Assembly: GCA_018660305.1 (NCBI GenBank) | Contig: JABJKO010000299.1 | Span: forward strand, 1 to 23,541 | From: Rhodospirillaceae bacterium | GTDB taxonomy: Bacteria > Pseudomonadota > Alphaproteobacteria > MPNO01 > UBA2964 | Direction: 5' to 3' | DNA: 23,541 nucleotides | Shown here: one piece after another, positions 1 through 8,070 of the stretch | Layout: each line of letters opens with the position of its first letter | Numbering within the stretch: the stretch's first letter is position 1 | Program-made: the position numbers and the translations under genes | The notes under the pieces: generated by a model | What the model was told of the DNA's origin: nothing | Databases searched by the model: none | Seen by the model: only the letters and a program-made list of their open reading frames with translations

Positions 1-457
1 GCCAGTGAACGGGAATTTTGCGGCCATCCGTGAGGACCAGGTCCGATTGAACCAGCTTGTCGCGGGCGTTTATGTCGCGCACCCGTCCGACCTGGAATGT
101 TTCACCGGAATAACCCTTGAAGCGGGCGGCATAGGCCTGAACGATAAAGTCTTCGAACAACTCAACGTATTCTTTTTTCTGTGTTTCTGTTGTTCGCCGC
201 CAGTAACGGCCGAGTGTGAACCGCGCAATCAGGTCGATCTTGAAAGTGCGCTTCAGGATTTCACGGAAGCGATCCTGCCGTTCCTTATCGGAGAGATTCT
301 TCCCGGTCAGGGAATTAATGGCCTCGGTGCCGACTTTCTTGATGAAGTCATCGGCACTGCCGCTCGCAGCGTAGCCTGACGATAAACTGAGTGCCCAGAC
401 GAGCAAAAATGCGAGGAACGCGGAGGTTGTCCCTAAGAAGGATCTGCGACTCAACAT
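1..457 (-). CDS. mlaC: MlaC/Ttg2D-type phospholipid-binding periplasmic protein (3' end outside window)
   Basis: The minus strand is open from an ATG at 457 to the window edge, giving about 152 residues of the N-terminal part; the C-terminus and stop are missing. The protein begins with an RR-type signal peptide (SRRSFLG followed by a hydrophobic stretch ending near GYAA), which resembles a Tat signal. The mature part has typical MlaC features: FRxIL-type helices, a RFTLGRYWRR segment, then YVELFEDFIVQAYAARF and YSGETF, leading to DLVLTDGRKIPVHW. MlaC proteins carry phospholipids across the periplasm between the outer-membrane MlaA complex and the inner-membrane MlaFEDB transporter, maintaining outer-membrane lipid asymmetry. 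No mla partner is visible, but any partner could lie beyond the left edge. The family call is firm; the exact subgroup (for example a hopanoid-linked paralogue) cannot be decided. Confidence 0.88.
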   Translation of the reverse strand, partial: MLSRRSFLGTTSAFLAFLLVWALSLSSGYAASGSADDFIKKVGTEAINSLTGKNLSDKERQDRFREILKRTFKIDLIARFTLGRYWRRTTETQKKEYVELFEDFIVQAYAARFKGYSGETFQVGRVRDINARDKLVQSDLVLTDGRKIPVHW

Positions 458-491
458 GCTTCGACAGCCCGCACTTGTTGTTCACAAAACC

Positions 492-513
492 GGCAGGATC
501 TCATTATCCTGCC
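492..513 (-). repeat. Perfect inverted repeat in the mlaC leader
   Basis: GGCAGGAT (492-499) and ATCCTGCC (506-513) are exact complements around a six-base loop. The repeat lies between the proposed mlaC -10 and the mlaC start codon, so it could be a leader hairpin or an operator. It has no U-tract, which argues against a terminator. Confidence 0.6.
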
Positions 514-527
514 ACCATCACTGGGAT

Positions 528-556
528 GGTATCCCCCGGCAAGGGTATGGTGTCAA
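528..556 (-). promoter_or_regulatory. Candidate sigma70-type promoter for mlaC
   Basis: On the minus strand a perfect TTGACA (556-551) is followed after 17 bases by GATACC (533-528), a weak -10. It points toward the mlaC start at 457, leaving a leader of about 65-70 bases that contains the 492-513 hairpin. The -35 match is strong and the -10 is poor. Confidence 0.45.
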
Positions 557-685
557 CGGGTGTAACGGGCAATTTACCGCCCGGTTGTGGAAAATTTAGC
601 GTTAACCGGTTGTCACCATAATACCAAACTGAAATTGGTGACCGAATGACACGATTTTACGCTTTCTCATGAATTTTCCCTCCCA

Positions 686-713
686 TTGACATATAAAGAT
701 ATCTTTATATATT
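686..713 (+). promoter_or_regulatory. Promoter of the ArsR-methyltransferase/metF/metH operon
   Basis: TTGACA (686-691) and TATATT (708-713) are separated by 16 bases, a near-consensus sigma70-type promoter. The spacer and part of the -10 are occupied by the 691-710 palindrome, the classical geometry for repression by a DNA-binding dimer. Transcription would start near 720, leaving a leader of about 55 bases before the ATG at 775. Confidence 0.75.
691..710. promoter_or_regulatory. 20-bp perfect palindrome, probable SahR-type operator
   Basis: ATATAAAGATATCTTTATAT is identical to its own reverse complement over all 20 bases. It overlaps the promoter spacer and -10 of the operon that begins with an ArsR-family gene. 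ArsR-family dimers bind AT-rich palindromes, and SahR-type regulators of the methionine cycle are known to control metF, metH and ahcY genes in Proteobacteria. The likely ligand is S-adenosylhomocysteine or SAM, judged from the fused methyltransferase domain. Confidence 0.75.
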
Positions 714-719
714 TTAGCC

Positions 720-749
720 TATCGTCTGGAGCTTGGTTGGCAGACGATA
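720..749 (+). repeat. 9-bp stem in the leader of the met operon
   Basis: TATCGTCTG (720-728) and CAGACGATA (741-749) form a perfect stem with a 12-base loop (729-740) at about the predicted 5' end of the transcript. It lies upstream of the GGAG ribosome-binding site (763-766). It could protect the mRNA 5' end, be a second operator, or regulate. It does not match the SAM-II or SAH riboswitch patterns I know. Confidence 0.55.
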
Positions 750-774
750 ATTCAGGGATCCCGGAGCCAGATTA

Positions 775-1761
775 ATGGACGTATTGCTTTCCTGCCTGCG
801 TGCAGCGGCCGAACCGACACGGCTTCGGCTTCTGTCGTTATGTGCCCAGGGCGATATGACCGTGAGCAATCTCACTGACATCCTTGGGCAAAGCCAGCCG
901 CGCGTCTCACGCCATTTGAAGCTGTTGTGTGACGCTGGACTGGTTGACAGGTTCCCCGAGGGTAGCTGGGTCTTTTACCGTTTGGCGGATGATAACAGCA
1001 CTGCCGGGCAGATCGCCCGTCAACTGGTGTCCCTTGTTCCCGATGATGATTTTCAGAGCACCCTCGATCGGCGGCGCCTGGCTGAAATCAAGGAAGCGCG
1101 CTCAGCGGCAGCGGAATCCTATTTCCGCGCCAATGCCGAGCAGTGGGACCGGATCCGCTCTCTCCACGTGGATGAACGTGATGTTGAGCAGGCGCTCCAG
1201 ACGGCGTTTCCCGGTCATGTTCACGATTTTCTTGATGTCGGGACCGGAACCGGGCGGATGCTGGAACTCTTTTCCCACAAAATAGACCGGGGGGTCGGTA
1301 TCGATCTGTCGCGGGACATGCTGGCCGTAGCCCGGGCCAAGCTGGAAGCGGATGACTACCGCCATTGCCACGTGCGTCATGGTGACATGTACCGCCTGGA
1401 TGTGGCCGAATCATCCTATGATGCGGTTGTGATCCATCAGGTGCTTCATTACGCCGATCGCCCTGCGGCGGTGATTGCCGAAGCGGCCCGCGTGCTTCGG
1501 TCGGAAGGCGTTCTGTTGGTTGTGGATTTCGCACCGCATGGCCTCGACACGCTGCGCAGCGACCATGCGCACCATTGGCTTGGCATATCGGAAGGTGAGA
1601 TGGCTACGTGGTTTGACGAGGCCGGGCTCACGGCGGAGAAGGTGCAGCGCCTGCCAGGAGATCCCCTGACTGTGATGATCTGGAAGGCCGTCCGTCCGGC
1701 CTATGATTTGAGCGTATCCCTTGATCCCACATCCCATAAAACATTACAGGCGGTTGAGTGA
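775..1761 (+). CDS. ArsR-family regulator fused to a SAM-dependent methyltransferase domain (SahR-like)
   Basis: This 328-residue protein has two modules. Residues 1-95 form an ArsR-type winged helix with the recognition segment SNLTDILGQSQPRVSRHLKLL (31-51). Residues from about 115 form a class I methyltransferase fold with motif I FLDVGTGTG (152-160), acidic residue D177 in GIDLS, and a later VLRSEGVLLVVDF strand. The ATG at 775 follows GGAG at 763-766. The stop overlaps the metF start by one base (TGATG), so the genes are translationally coupled. Known fusions of this type regulate methionine-cycle genes. I infer that the methyltransferase domain serves as the SAM/SAH sensor and that the protein represses its own operon through the palindrome at 691-710. 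Catalytic activity cannot be judged. It lacks the clustered cysteines of metal-sensing ArsR proteins. Confidence 0.9.
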   Translation: MDVLLSCLRAAAEPTRLRLLSLCAQGDMTVSNLTDILGQSQPRVSRHLKLLCDAGLVDRFPEGSWVFYRLADDNSTAGQIARQLVSLVPDDDFQSTLDRRRLAEIKEARSAAAESYFRANAEQWDRIRSLHVDERDVEQALQTAFPGHVHDFLDVGTGTGRMLELFSHKIDRGVGIDLSRDMLAVARAKLEADDYRHCHVRHGDMYRLDVAESSYDAVVIHQVLHYADRPAAVIAEAARVLRSEGVLLVVDFAPHGLDTLRSDHAHHWLGISEGEMATWFDEAGLTAEKVQRLPGDPLTVMIWKAVRPAYDLSVSLDPTSHKTLQAVE

Positions 1762-2687
1762 TGCTGATGACTGATGTGTCGAAAAAACTGGTGGAACTTC
1801 CGTATCCGGCCGGTGCTCCGAAAGACCTCAGAGTCTCTTTCGAATTTTTCCCGCCCAAGACCGACAAGATGGCGGAAACGCTGTGGTCTTCGGTGAAACG
1901 GCTTGAACCGTTGCAGCCCCGCTTCGTGTCCGTGACCTATGGCGCGGGCGGTACAACGCGCGAACGGACCCACGCGACCGTGGTTCGTATCCTCAAGGAA
2001 ACCAGCTTGACGCCGGCGGCGCATTTGACCTGTGTCAATGCGACGAAAGATGAAGTCGACGCTGTTGCACGTGAGTACTGGGATGCCGGTGTGCGCCATA
2101 TCGTGGCGTTGCGCGGCGATCCGCCCGAGGGAGAATCGAATTACCAGCCCCATCCCGGCGGCTACGCCTACGCTGTCGATCTGGTCGCCGGTCTCAAGCG
2201 CATCGGCGATTTCGATATCAGCGTTGCCGCCTATCCGGAAACCCATCCCCAGGCCAAAAACCCGGATTCCGATCTCGATAATCTGAAGCGCAAGCTCGAT
2301 GCCGGTGCCGATCGGGCGATCAGCCAGTATTTCTTTGGTGCGGAGCCGTTCCTGCGGTTTCTCGAACGCGCGCGTGCCGCCGGAATCAAGGCGCCCATCG
2401 TTCCCGGAATCCTGCCCGTCCAGAATTTCGCCCAGGTGGTGAAGTTCTGCGCCATGTGCGGTACGTCGGTTCCGGACTGGATGGGTGGGCTATTCGAGGG
2501 GCTGGATGATGACCCGGAGACCCGCAAGCTTGTCGCGGCGACGGCGGCGGCCGAGCAGTGCCGTCAGCTGCACGCAAACGGCATCAACGATTTCCATTTT
2601 TATACGCTGAACCGGGCCGATCTGACCTATGCGATCGCGCATATTCTGGGATTGCGGCCCGACAATCTTGCCAAGAGGGCCGAATGA
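1761..2687 (+). CDS. metF: 5,10-methylenetetrahydrofolate reductase
   Basis: MetF reduces 5,10-methylene-THF to 5-methyl-THF with FAD and NAD(P)H, supplying the methyl group that the next gene product, MetH, puts on homocysteine. The 308-residue length is normal for the bacterial enzyme. Visible motifs include [10 protein letters not shown] with the expected catalytic glutamate E28, [19 protein letters not shown] (flavin/folate region), and ISQYFF. I chose the ATG at 1761, which overlaps the previous stop by one base; a GTG at 1758 and an ATG at 1767 are in-frame alternatives. The 3' end overlaps metH by four bases (ATGA). The gene order regulator-metF-metH makes one coupled unit for regenerating methionine from homocysteine. 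Confidence 0.96.
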   Translation: MLMTDVSKKLVELPYPAGAPKDLRVSFEFFPPKTDKMAETLWSSVKRLEPLQPRFVSVTYGAGGTTRERTHATVVRILKETSLTPAAHLTCVNATKDEVDAVAREYWDAGVRHIVALRGDPPEGESNYQPHPGGYAYAVDLVAGLKRIGDFDISVAAYPETHPQAKNPDSDLDNLKRKLDAGADRAISQYFFGAEPFLRFLERARAAGIKAPIVPGILPVQNFAQVVKFCAMCGTSVPDWMGGLFEGLDDDPETRKLVAATAAAEQCRQLHANGINDFHFYTLNRADLTYAIAHILGLRPDNLAKRAE

Positions 2688-5600
2688 CCCCACCGGCCAC
2701 AATGCGTGCCCCTGATTCCGGCGCCGGCGGTGGAACCGTCGCGGGTGCACTGGATCCAACCGTTCGAGGAGAACGGATCAAGGCGCTGCGCAAACAGCTC
2801 GCGTCGCGCATTCTGATCATCGATGGCGCCTTTGGCACCATGATCCAGGATCACAAACTGGATGAGGCCGGTTACCGGGGCGAGCGCTTTGCTGATCATG
2901 ACTGCCCGCAGAAGGGCAATAATGATTTATTGATCCTGTCCGACCCCGCGCTTATCGGTGACATCCACCGGGCTTATCTCGATGCCGGTGCCGACATCGT
3001 TCAGACGAACACTTTCAGCTCGACCCGCATCGCGCAGGCCGATTACATGATGGAAGATGTGGTCTATGAGCTGAATGTGGAGGGCGCCAGGCTGGCGCGT
3101 GAAGCGGCCGATGCGGCAACCGGGAAGGATCCGACGCGGCCGCGCTTCGTCGCCGGCGTGCTTGGACCCACCAACCGCACGGCCTCCATATCACCGGATG
3201 TCAATGATCCCGGTTTCCGTAATGTCACGTTCGACGCGCTGGTGGAAACCTACAGCGAGGCCGTCCGCGGATTGCTGGAGGGCGGCGCCGATACGCTGCT
3301 GGTGGAAACGGTCTTCGATACCCTGAATTGCAAGGCCGTCCTGTTCGCCATCGACAGCGTGACAGAACAGCTCGGACTCGACATCCCGATCATGATCTCG
3401 GGCACCATCACCGACCAGAGCGGCCGCACGCTAACCGGCCAGACCACCGAAGCTTTCTGGAATTCGGTGCGTCATGCCCAGCCCCTGTCCATCGGGCTCA
3501 ACTGTGCGCTCGGCCCTAAGGATTTGCGGGCCTATATCGAAGAGCTGTCGCGGATCGCCGATATTCACGTGTCGTGCCATCCCAATGCCGGGTTGCCCAA
3601 CGCCTTTGGCGAGTACGATGAAACGCCCGAGATGATGGCGGAAACCCTGGCGGAATTTGCCGAGGCGGGTTTTCTCAATATCGTCGGCGGTTGCTGTGGC
3701 ACCACACCCGATCATATTCGCGCCATCGCGGAGGCGGTCGAGGGAATGTCCCCCCGGGAAGCAGTCGAGACCGAGCCACTCCTTCGCCTGTCGGGGCTGG
3801 AGCCGGACAATATCGGGCCGGAATCGCTGTTTGTGAATGTGGGCGAGCGCACCAACGTCACCGGATCTCTGCGCTTTGCCAAGCTGATCAAGGAAAGCGA
3901 CTACGAAAAGGCCACCGAGGTAGCCCTGCAACAGGTCCAGAACGGCGCCCAGGTGATCGACGTCAATATGGATGAAGGGCTGCTCGATTCAGAAGCCGTA
4001 ATGGTCAAGTTCCTTAATCTGATCGCCGCCGAACCCGAGATCAGCCGCGTGCCGGTGATGATCGATTCGTCCAAATGGTCTGTGATCGAGGCCGGTCTCA
4101 AATGCGTCCAGGGCAAGGCGATCGTCAATTCCATCAGCCTCAAGGAAGGCGAGGAAGCCTTTGTTGAGCAGGCAAAGAAAGTACGGCGTTACGGTGCCGC
4201 GGTGATCGTCATGGCCTTTGACGAGAAAGGTCAGGCCGATACCGAGGACCGCAAGGTCGAGATCTGCACCCGGGCCTACCATATTCTGGTGGATCAAATC
4301 GGGTTCCCGCCCGAGGACATTATTTTCGATCCGAATATTTTCGCGGTCGCGACCGGTATCGAGGAGCACAACAATTACGCGGTCGATTTCATCAACGCGA
4401 CCCGCCGCATTTGCGAAGCCCTGCCGCATGTAAAGATATCTGGCGGCGTCAGTAACATCTCGTTTTCGTTCCGGGGCAACGACCGGGTGCGCGAAGCCAT
4501 GCATTCGGTATTTCTCTATCACGCGATCAAGGCCGGGCTTTCCATGGGCATCGTCAATGCGGGTCAGCTCGCGGTCTATCAGGACATCCCGGAGGAACTC
4601 CGTGAGCGCGTGGAAGATGTCATTCTCAACCGAACGCCGGAAGGTACCGACCGGCTGCTTGAGATCGCCGAAGAATTCAAGGGCGGTGGCGCGAAAAAGG
4701 AGAAGGATCTGTCCTGGCGGGAAGCCCCGGTCGGGGAGCGCCTGTCGCATGCGCTGGTGCGTGGCATCAACGAATTCATTGTCGAGGATACCGAAGAGGC
4801 CCGGCAGGAAGCGGTCCGCCCGCTGGAGGTAATCGAAGGACCGCTGATGGACGGCATGAACGTGGTCGGCGATCTGTTCGGCGCCGGCAAGATGTTTCTG
4901 CCGCAGGTGGTCAAGAGCGCCCGGGTCATGAAACAGGCGGTGGGGCATCTCATCCCCTATATCGAAGCGGAAAAAGAAGCCAGCGGGACCGTGGCGCGGG
5001 CCAAGGGAAAAATGGTCGTGGCCACCGTCAAGGGTGACGTTCACGATATCGGCAAGAACATCGTGGGGGTGGTGCTGCAGTGCAATAATTACGATGTCGT
5101 CGATCTCGGCGTCATGGTGCCGGCGCAGAAAATTCTCGATACGGCCCGCGAGGAAAACGCAGACGTTATCGGGCTTTCCGGTCTGATCACCCCGTCGCTC
5201 GACGAGATGGTGCATGTGGCGGGCGAGATGGAACGCCAGGGATTCGACATCCCGCTCCTGATCGGCGGTGCGACGACCTCGAAAATCCATACGGCGGTGC
5301 GCATCGCACCCGCTTATCACGGCCCCGTCGTGCATGTCCTCGATGCATCACGCGGCGTTGGCGTGGTCAGTTCGCTGACCAGCGAAGAAAAAAAGGCCGC
5401 CTATGCCGCTGATATCGACGCTGAATACAATAAGGTTCGTACCGAGTTCGAGGGACGGGACAATAGCGACCGGGGTATCAAAATCGCGGCGGCGCGCGCC
5501 AATCGCTGCCCCATCGATTGGGGTACGGTCACACCACCCAAGCCGCTAGAGCTCGGCACGCAGTCGTTTGACGATTATCCGCTGGACGAGCTGGTCGAGC

Positions 5601-6457
5601 GCATCGACTGGACGCCGTTTTTCCATACCTGGGAATTGCATGGCGCCTATCCGCGCATCCTAAAGGACGATGTGGTCGGCGACGCCGCGCGCAGTCTGTT
5701 CGCCGACGCGCAGGAAATGCTCGAGCGTATCCTCAACGAAGGCCGTGTCACCGCCCGCGGCGTCATCGGGTTCTGGCCGGCCAATGCGGTGGGCGACGAT
5801 ATCGAGCTTTATGAGAACGATGACCGCGGCCAAGTACGGGCGACAATTCACACGCTGCGTCAGCAGGGTAAAAAATCAGGCACGCGGCCGCATTTTGCGC
5901 TGGCCGATTTCGTCGCGCCCAAGGACAGCGGCGTGGCCGATTACTTTGGCGGGTTCGCGGTATCGACCGGCTTTGGTGTCGATGAACTGGCCGCCGAGTT
6001 CGAGGCGAATCACGACGATTATAATGCGATCATGGTCAAAGCGCTGGCGGACCGGCTGGCTGAGGCTTTCGCGGAAAAGATGCATGAGCGCGTGCGCAAG
6101 GAATTCTGGGGCTACGCGGCCGATGAAACTCTCGATAACGCGTCGCTGATCGGCGAGAAATACCAGGGTATCCGCCCCGCGCCCGGCTATCCCGCCTGCC
6201 CGGATCACACCGAGAAGGCGACATTGTGGGACTTGCTGGACGCGGAAAAGACCGCCGGCATCACATTGACCGAAAGCTTTGCCATGCATCCCGGCGCCGC
6301 CGTGTCAGGCTGGTATTTCTGGCATCCCGAGTCCCGCTATTTCGGGGTCGGAAAAATCAGCCGCGATCAGGTCGAGGATTACGCCGAGCGCAAGGGCACG
6401 ACGCTCGCCCATATGGAACGCTGGCTGTCGCCCAATCTCGGCTACACGCCTAAGTGA
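2684..6457 (+). CDS. metH: Cobalamin-dependent methionine synthase, full length
   Basis: MetH transfers the methyl group of 5-methyl-THF to homocysteine through methylcobalamin in the cytoplasm. The 1257-residue protein has all four modules. The homocysteine domain (from about residue 40, [10 protein letters not shown]) has zinc-ligand cysteines in LNCALGP (near 272) and GGCCGTT (near 335). The folate domain starts with [11 protein letters not shown] (near 383). The B12-binding domain has DVHDIG (785-790) with the axial histidine H787. The C-terminal SAM-binding reactivation domain has [12 protein letters not shown] (1164-1175). The ATG at 2684 overlaps the metF stop (ATGA) and follows AAGAGGG (2673-2679); an upstream in-frame extension inside metF was rejected. 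The organism therefore needs cobalamin for this reaction. The 3' end is only three bases from the convergent gene. Confidence 0.98.
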   Translation: MTPPATMRAPDSGAGGGTVAGALDPTVRGERIKALRKQLASRILIIDGAFGTMIQDHKLDEAGYRGERFADHDCPQKGNNDLLILSDPALIGDIHRAYLDAGADIVQTNTFSSTRIAQADYMMEDVVYELNVEGARLAREAADAATGKDPTRPRFVAGVLGPTNRTASISPDVNDPGFRNVTFDALVETYSEAVRGLLEGGADTLLVETVFDTLNCKAVLFAIDSVTEQLGLDIPIMISGTITDQSGRTLTGQTTEAFWNSVRHAQPLSIGLNCALGPKDLRAYIEELSRIADIHVSCHPNAGLPNAFGEYDETPEMMAETLAEFAEAGFLNIVGGCCGTTPDHIRAIAEAVEGMSPREAVETEPLLRLSGLEPDNIGPESLFVNVGERTNVTGSLRFAKLIKESDYEKATEVALQQVQNGAQVIDVNMDEGLLDSEAVMVKFLNLIAAEPEISRVPVMIDSSKWSVIEAGLKCVQGKAIVNSISLKEGEEAFVEQAKKVRRYGAAVIVMAFDEKGQADTEDRKVEICTRAYHILVDQIGFPPEDIIFDPNIFAVATGIEEHNNYAVDFINATRRICEALPHVKISGGVSNISFSFRGNDRVREAMHSVFLYHAIKAGLSMGIVNAGQLAVYQDIPEELRERVEDVILNRTPEGTDRLLEIAEEFKGGGAKKEKDLSWREAPVGERLSHALVRGINEFIVEDTEEARQEAVRPLEVIEGPLMDGMNVVGDLFGAGKMFLPQVVKSARVMKQAVGHLIPYIEAEKEASGTVARAKGKMVVATVKGDVHDIGKNIVGVVLQCNNYDVVDLGVMVPAQKILDTAREENADVIGLSGLITPSLDEMVHVAGEMERQGFDIPLLIGGATTSKIHTAVRIAPAYHGPVVHVLDASRGVGVVSSLTSEEKKAAYAADIDAEYNKVRTEFEGRDNSDRGIKIAAARANRCPIDWGTVTPPKPLELGTQSFDDYPLDELVERIDWTPFFHTWELHGAYPRILKDDVVGDAARSLFADAQEMLERILNEGRVTARGVIGFWPANAVGDDIELYENDDRGQVRATIHTLRQQGKKSGTRPHFALADFVAPKDSGVADYFGGFAVSTGFGVDELAAEFEANHDDYNAIMVKALADRLAEAFAEKMHERVRKEFWGYAADETLDNASLIGEKYQGIRPAPGYPACPDHTEKATLWDLLDAEKTAGITLTESFAMHPGAAVSGWYFWHPESRYFGVGKISRDQVEDYAERKGTTLAHMERWLSPNLGYTPK

Positions 6458-6460
6458 GAA

Positions 6461-7138
6461 TCAGACGCTTTCCTTGAATAGCCGGCTGATTTCGCCGATT
6501 TCATCTTCCGACATCTGCTCCCGATAATCTTTTTGGGAGGGTTTAAAGAGCGCGGCGGTGGCGGCCTCGACGGCCTCCTCCTCGCAGCCCGTGATTTCGG
6601 CGATGGTCGCCGCGTCGTCTCCGATCGTGTCGTAATTCAGATCGACGAACGGCACGCCTTGTGCGGTGAGGGCGGCAATTTTCTCATCGAGGGATCGCTG
6701 GATGGTCGCCAGTACCGTCGCGTGTCCAATCAGCCCGCCATCCCAGTCACGATGCGAATTGATGGTGTTGAAGATATTCCGCCTCAGCCGGACGAACCGG
6801 ACATCGCATTGATCCCGCAGCCGGGCGTGAATCTCGGCAAAATCCCACTGATTATGGGGCTCGCGATAGGTCGCGGACGGGTAGGAATTGTCGTCGACGA
6901 AAATGGCGCCCGGGTTGTTGTGGAGGAACGTCTCCACATCCGCGAAGACGATATCCCTCGGTAATCCTTTGTAATAGGCGGCGTTGAACATGCCGCGAAG
7001 GCCGGTTTGAAAATATAGCGGTCTTTCGGAATCCGCGAATTTGTCCGTGAGCACCTTCTCGAATATGGGAAAGACGCCATGATGTCCGCACCCTTCGAGG
7101 CCGATTAGATGGATAAAAAGGGGCTTTTCCAAATCCAT
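6461..7138 (-). CDS. Sulfotransferase-like P-loop protein of unknown substrate
   Basis: The 225-residue protein starts with a beta strand and a glycine-rich loop, GLEGCGHHG (13-21), in the position of the phosphosulfate-binding loop of sulfotransferases. A later segment, RLRRNIFNTINSHRDW (117-132), resembles the second (3'-phosphate) binding region. The loop is not a standard Walker A because it lacks the GK(S/T) ending, so sulfotransferase-like is a fold-level call and activity is uncertain. No signal peptide is seen. I chose the ATG at 7138; an in-frame TTG at 7147 is possible, and neither has a clear ribosome-binding site. It is convergent with metH, with only three bases between the stops, so read-through or overlapping terminators are likely. 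A weak promoter is suggested at 7204-7232. Confidence 0.6.
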   Translation of the reverse strand: MDLEKPLFIHLIGLEGCGHHGVFPIFEKVLTDKFADSERPLYFQTGLRGMFNAAYYKGLPRDIVFADVETFLHNNPGAIFVDDNSYPSATYREPHNQWDFAEIHARLRDQCDVRFVRLRRNIFNTINSHRDWDGGLIGHATVLATIQRSLDEKIAALTAQGVPFVDLNYDTIGDDAATIAEITGCEEEAVEAATAALFKPSQKDYREQMSEDEIGEISRLFKESV

Positions 7139-7203
7139 GACAAACAATGCCGGTTGGGTTCTGGTCGATCATACGCAGGAGCGCGACGGCGCACCCACGC
7201 GCT

Positions 7204-7232
7204 TATATATCCCGTGCGGCGCGTTGCCACAA
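7204..7232 (-). promoter_or_regulatory. Possible promoter for the sulfotransferase-like gene
   Basis: On the minus strand TTGTGG (7232-7227) and TATATA (7209-7204) are 17 bases apart, about 65 bases before the start at 7138. Each box matches consensus only partly. Confidence 0.3.
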
Positions 7233-7266
7233 TTGCGGTTGGAGGTCTGGTGTGAACGGCGTGCTG

Positions 7267-7911
7267 TCAGCGCATGAGTTCGTCGCGCAGGGTCGGTGCC
7301 TTGCGGGGGCGGTCGCTATTGGGTGGGGCGTAAATCAACGCGGGGCCTGATTTCGGCGAGCGGCTTAGCGCGTTGACGGGGCGCAGCATGACGTCATGGC
7401 TTGCGCAGTTCAGCCTGCCCGCGTTGCTCCCGCTCCTGGTGATGGTGACGGTGCCACCGGCGCTGGCGCGGACGCTGCGCTTTATGCCGTCGACGCAGTA
7501 AAGAGAATCGAAGCTCTCCGGTATCTCCAGTGCATTCAGGACGGAATTGACTCTTTTCTCTTTCCGCCGTCGTTCGATCTTGGCGTTCTTGGATTTCTTC
7601 CGGATGCTATTGCGGTGTTCGAGCTCGGCACTTGCGGCCTTTTTCCATTTTGTCCGGCCCTTCTGCCCCTCGATTTTTATGGAAATCAGCGCGCCACGAT
7701 TGCCCGTCGGATTGCAGCGGCGGTCGAACCAGTCGCAACAGACCTTTTTCCCCGGTTTGAGCGTCGCGTTGAAATCGGCCAGCGGGTGATAGTCGGCGAG
7801 GGTGGCGGTCAGGGTATCGGCGGTCTTGTTCAGGATGCAGTAAGCCTTGGCCGGACTGGCGGCAAGCAGGGCGAACCCCACGATAAGGAAGGCGATGGAC
7901 TTACGAATCAT
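7267..7911 (-). CDS. Secreted cysteine-containing protein of unknown function
   Basis: I do not recognise a family. The 214-residue protein has a clear Sec signal peptide (MIRK, a hydrophobic core, then ASPAKA cleaved near residue 23). The mature part has six cysteines (25, 58, 59, 66, 139, 169), enough for three disulfides in the periplasm or outside. The start of the mature chain, YCILNKT, and the CCDWFDRRC cluster suggest a small disulfide-stabilised domain. Residues 84-121 are very rich in lysine and arginine and probably form a charged, helical or disordered linker. The ATG at 7911 gives the signal peptide and is the natural start. It lies between two unrelated leftward genes with gaps of more than 100 bases on both sides, so it is probably a single-gene unit. 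Confidence 0.72.
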   Translation of the reverse strand: MIRKSIAFLIVGFALLAASPAKAYCILNKTADTLTATLADYHPLADFNATLKPGKKVCCDWFDRRCNPTGNRGALISIKIEGQKGRTKWKKAASAELEHRNSIRKKSKNAKIERRRKEKRVNSVLNALEIPESFDSLYCVDGIKRSVRASAGGTVTITRSGSNAGRLNCASHDVMLRPVNALSRSPKSGPALIYAPPNSDRPRKAPTLRDELMR

Positions 7912-7997
7912 GACCCGGACTCTACCCGCAAATACGCCGAGATTAAGGCGTCGTTAAACCTAGGATAAAGGGGTGTGGATTTCGTTAGCGGTGCCCT

Positions 7998-8024
7998 GAA
8001 AAATGCCGGCGCCGCATAAAAAAA
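7998..8024 (-). terminator. Possible terminator downstream of the TPP operon
   Basis: Downstream of the SDR gene, the minus strand has a GC-rich near-palindrome (8017-8003, outer arms ATGC/GCAT around GGCGCCG) followed by a run of five T (8002-7998). The stem is short, so termination may be inefficient. Confidence 0.35.
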
Positions 8025-8070
8025 CAGTGTAAAAACAACTAGTTAATGTGTGCCCGCCGGGTCTGGACCC

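Larger units (their letters stand above)
458..774. other. Divergent control region between mlaC and the met operon
   Basis: No convincing gene lies here. The region has outward promoters on both strands and an unusual density of inverted repeats: 492-513, 566-583 (CGGGC/GCCCG), 612-642 (GTCACCA/TGGTGAC, 17-base gap), 691-710 and 720-749. The part nearest the met operon is clearly AT-rich. Confidence 0.8.

Noticed and set aside
5..379. 124-residue open frame on the plus strand
   Set aside because: Opposite strand reads as MlaC with signal peptide and family motifs.
391..621. 76-residue open frame on the plus strand in the mlaC upstream region
   Set aside because: Overlaps the mlaC N-terminus and control repeats; no ribosome-binding site and no recognisable protein features.
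714..774. SAM-II or SAH riboswitch in the met operon leader
   Set aside because: The leader is short and has only one simple stem; it lacks the conserved pseudoknot sequences I know for these classes.
4430..4444. TAAAGATATCTGG inside metH, resembling half of the 691-710 palindrome
   Set aside because: Only a partial match inside a conserved coding region; symmetry is lost on one side, so it is probably chance.
3989..5335. 448-residue open frame on the minus strand
   Set aside because: Shadow of metH; no motifs and no start signals.
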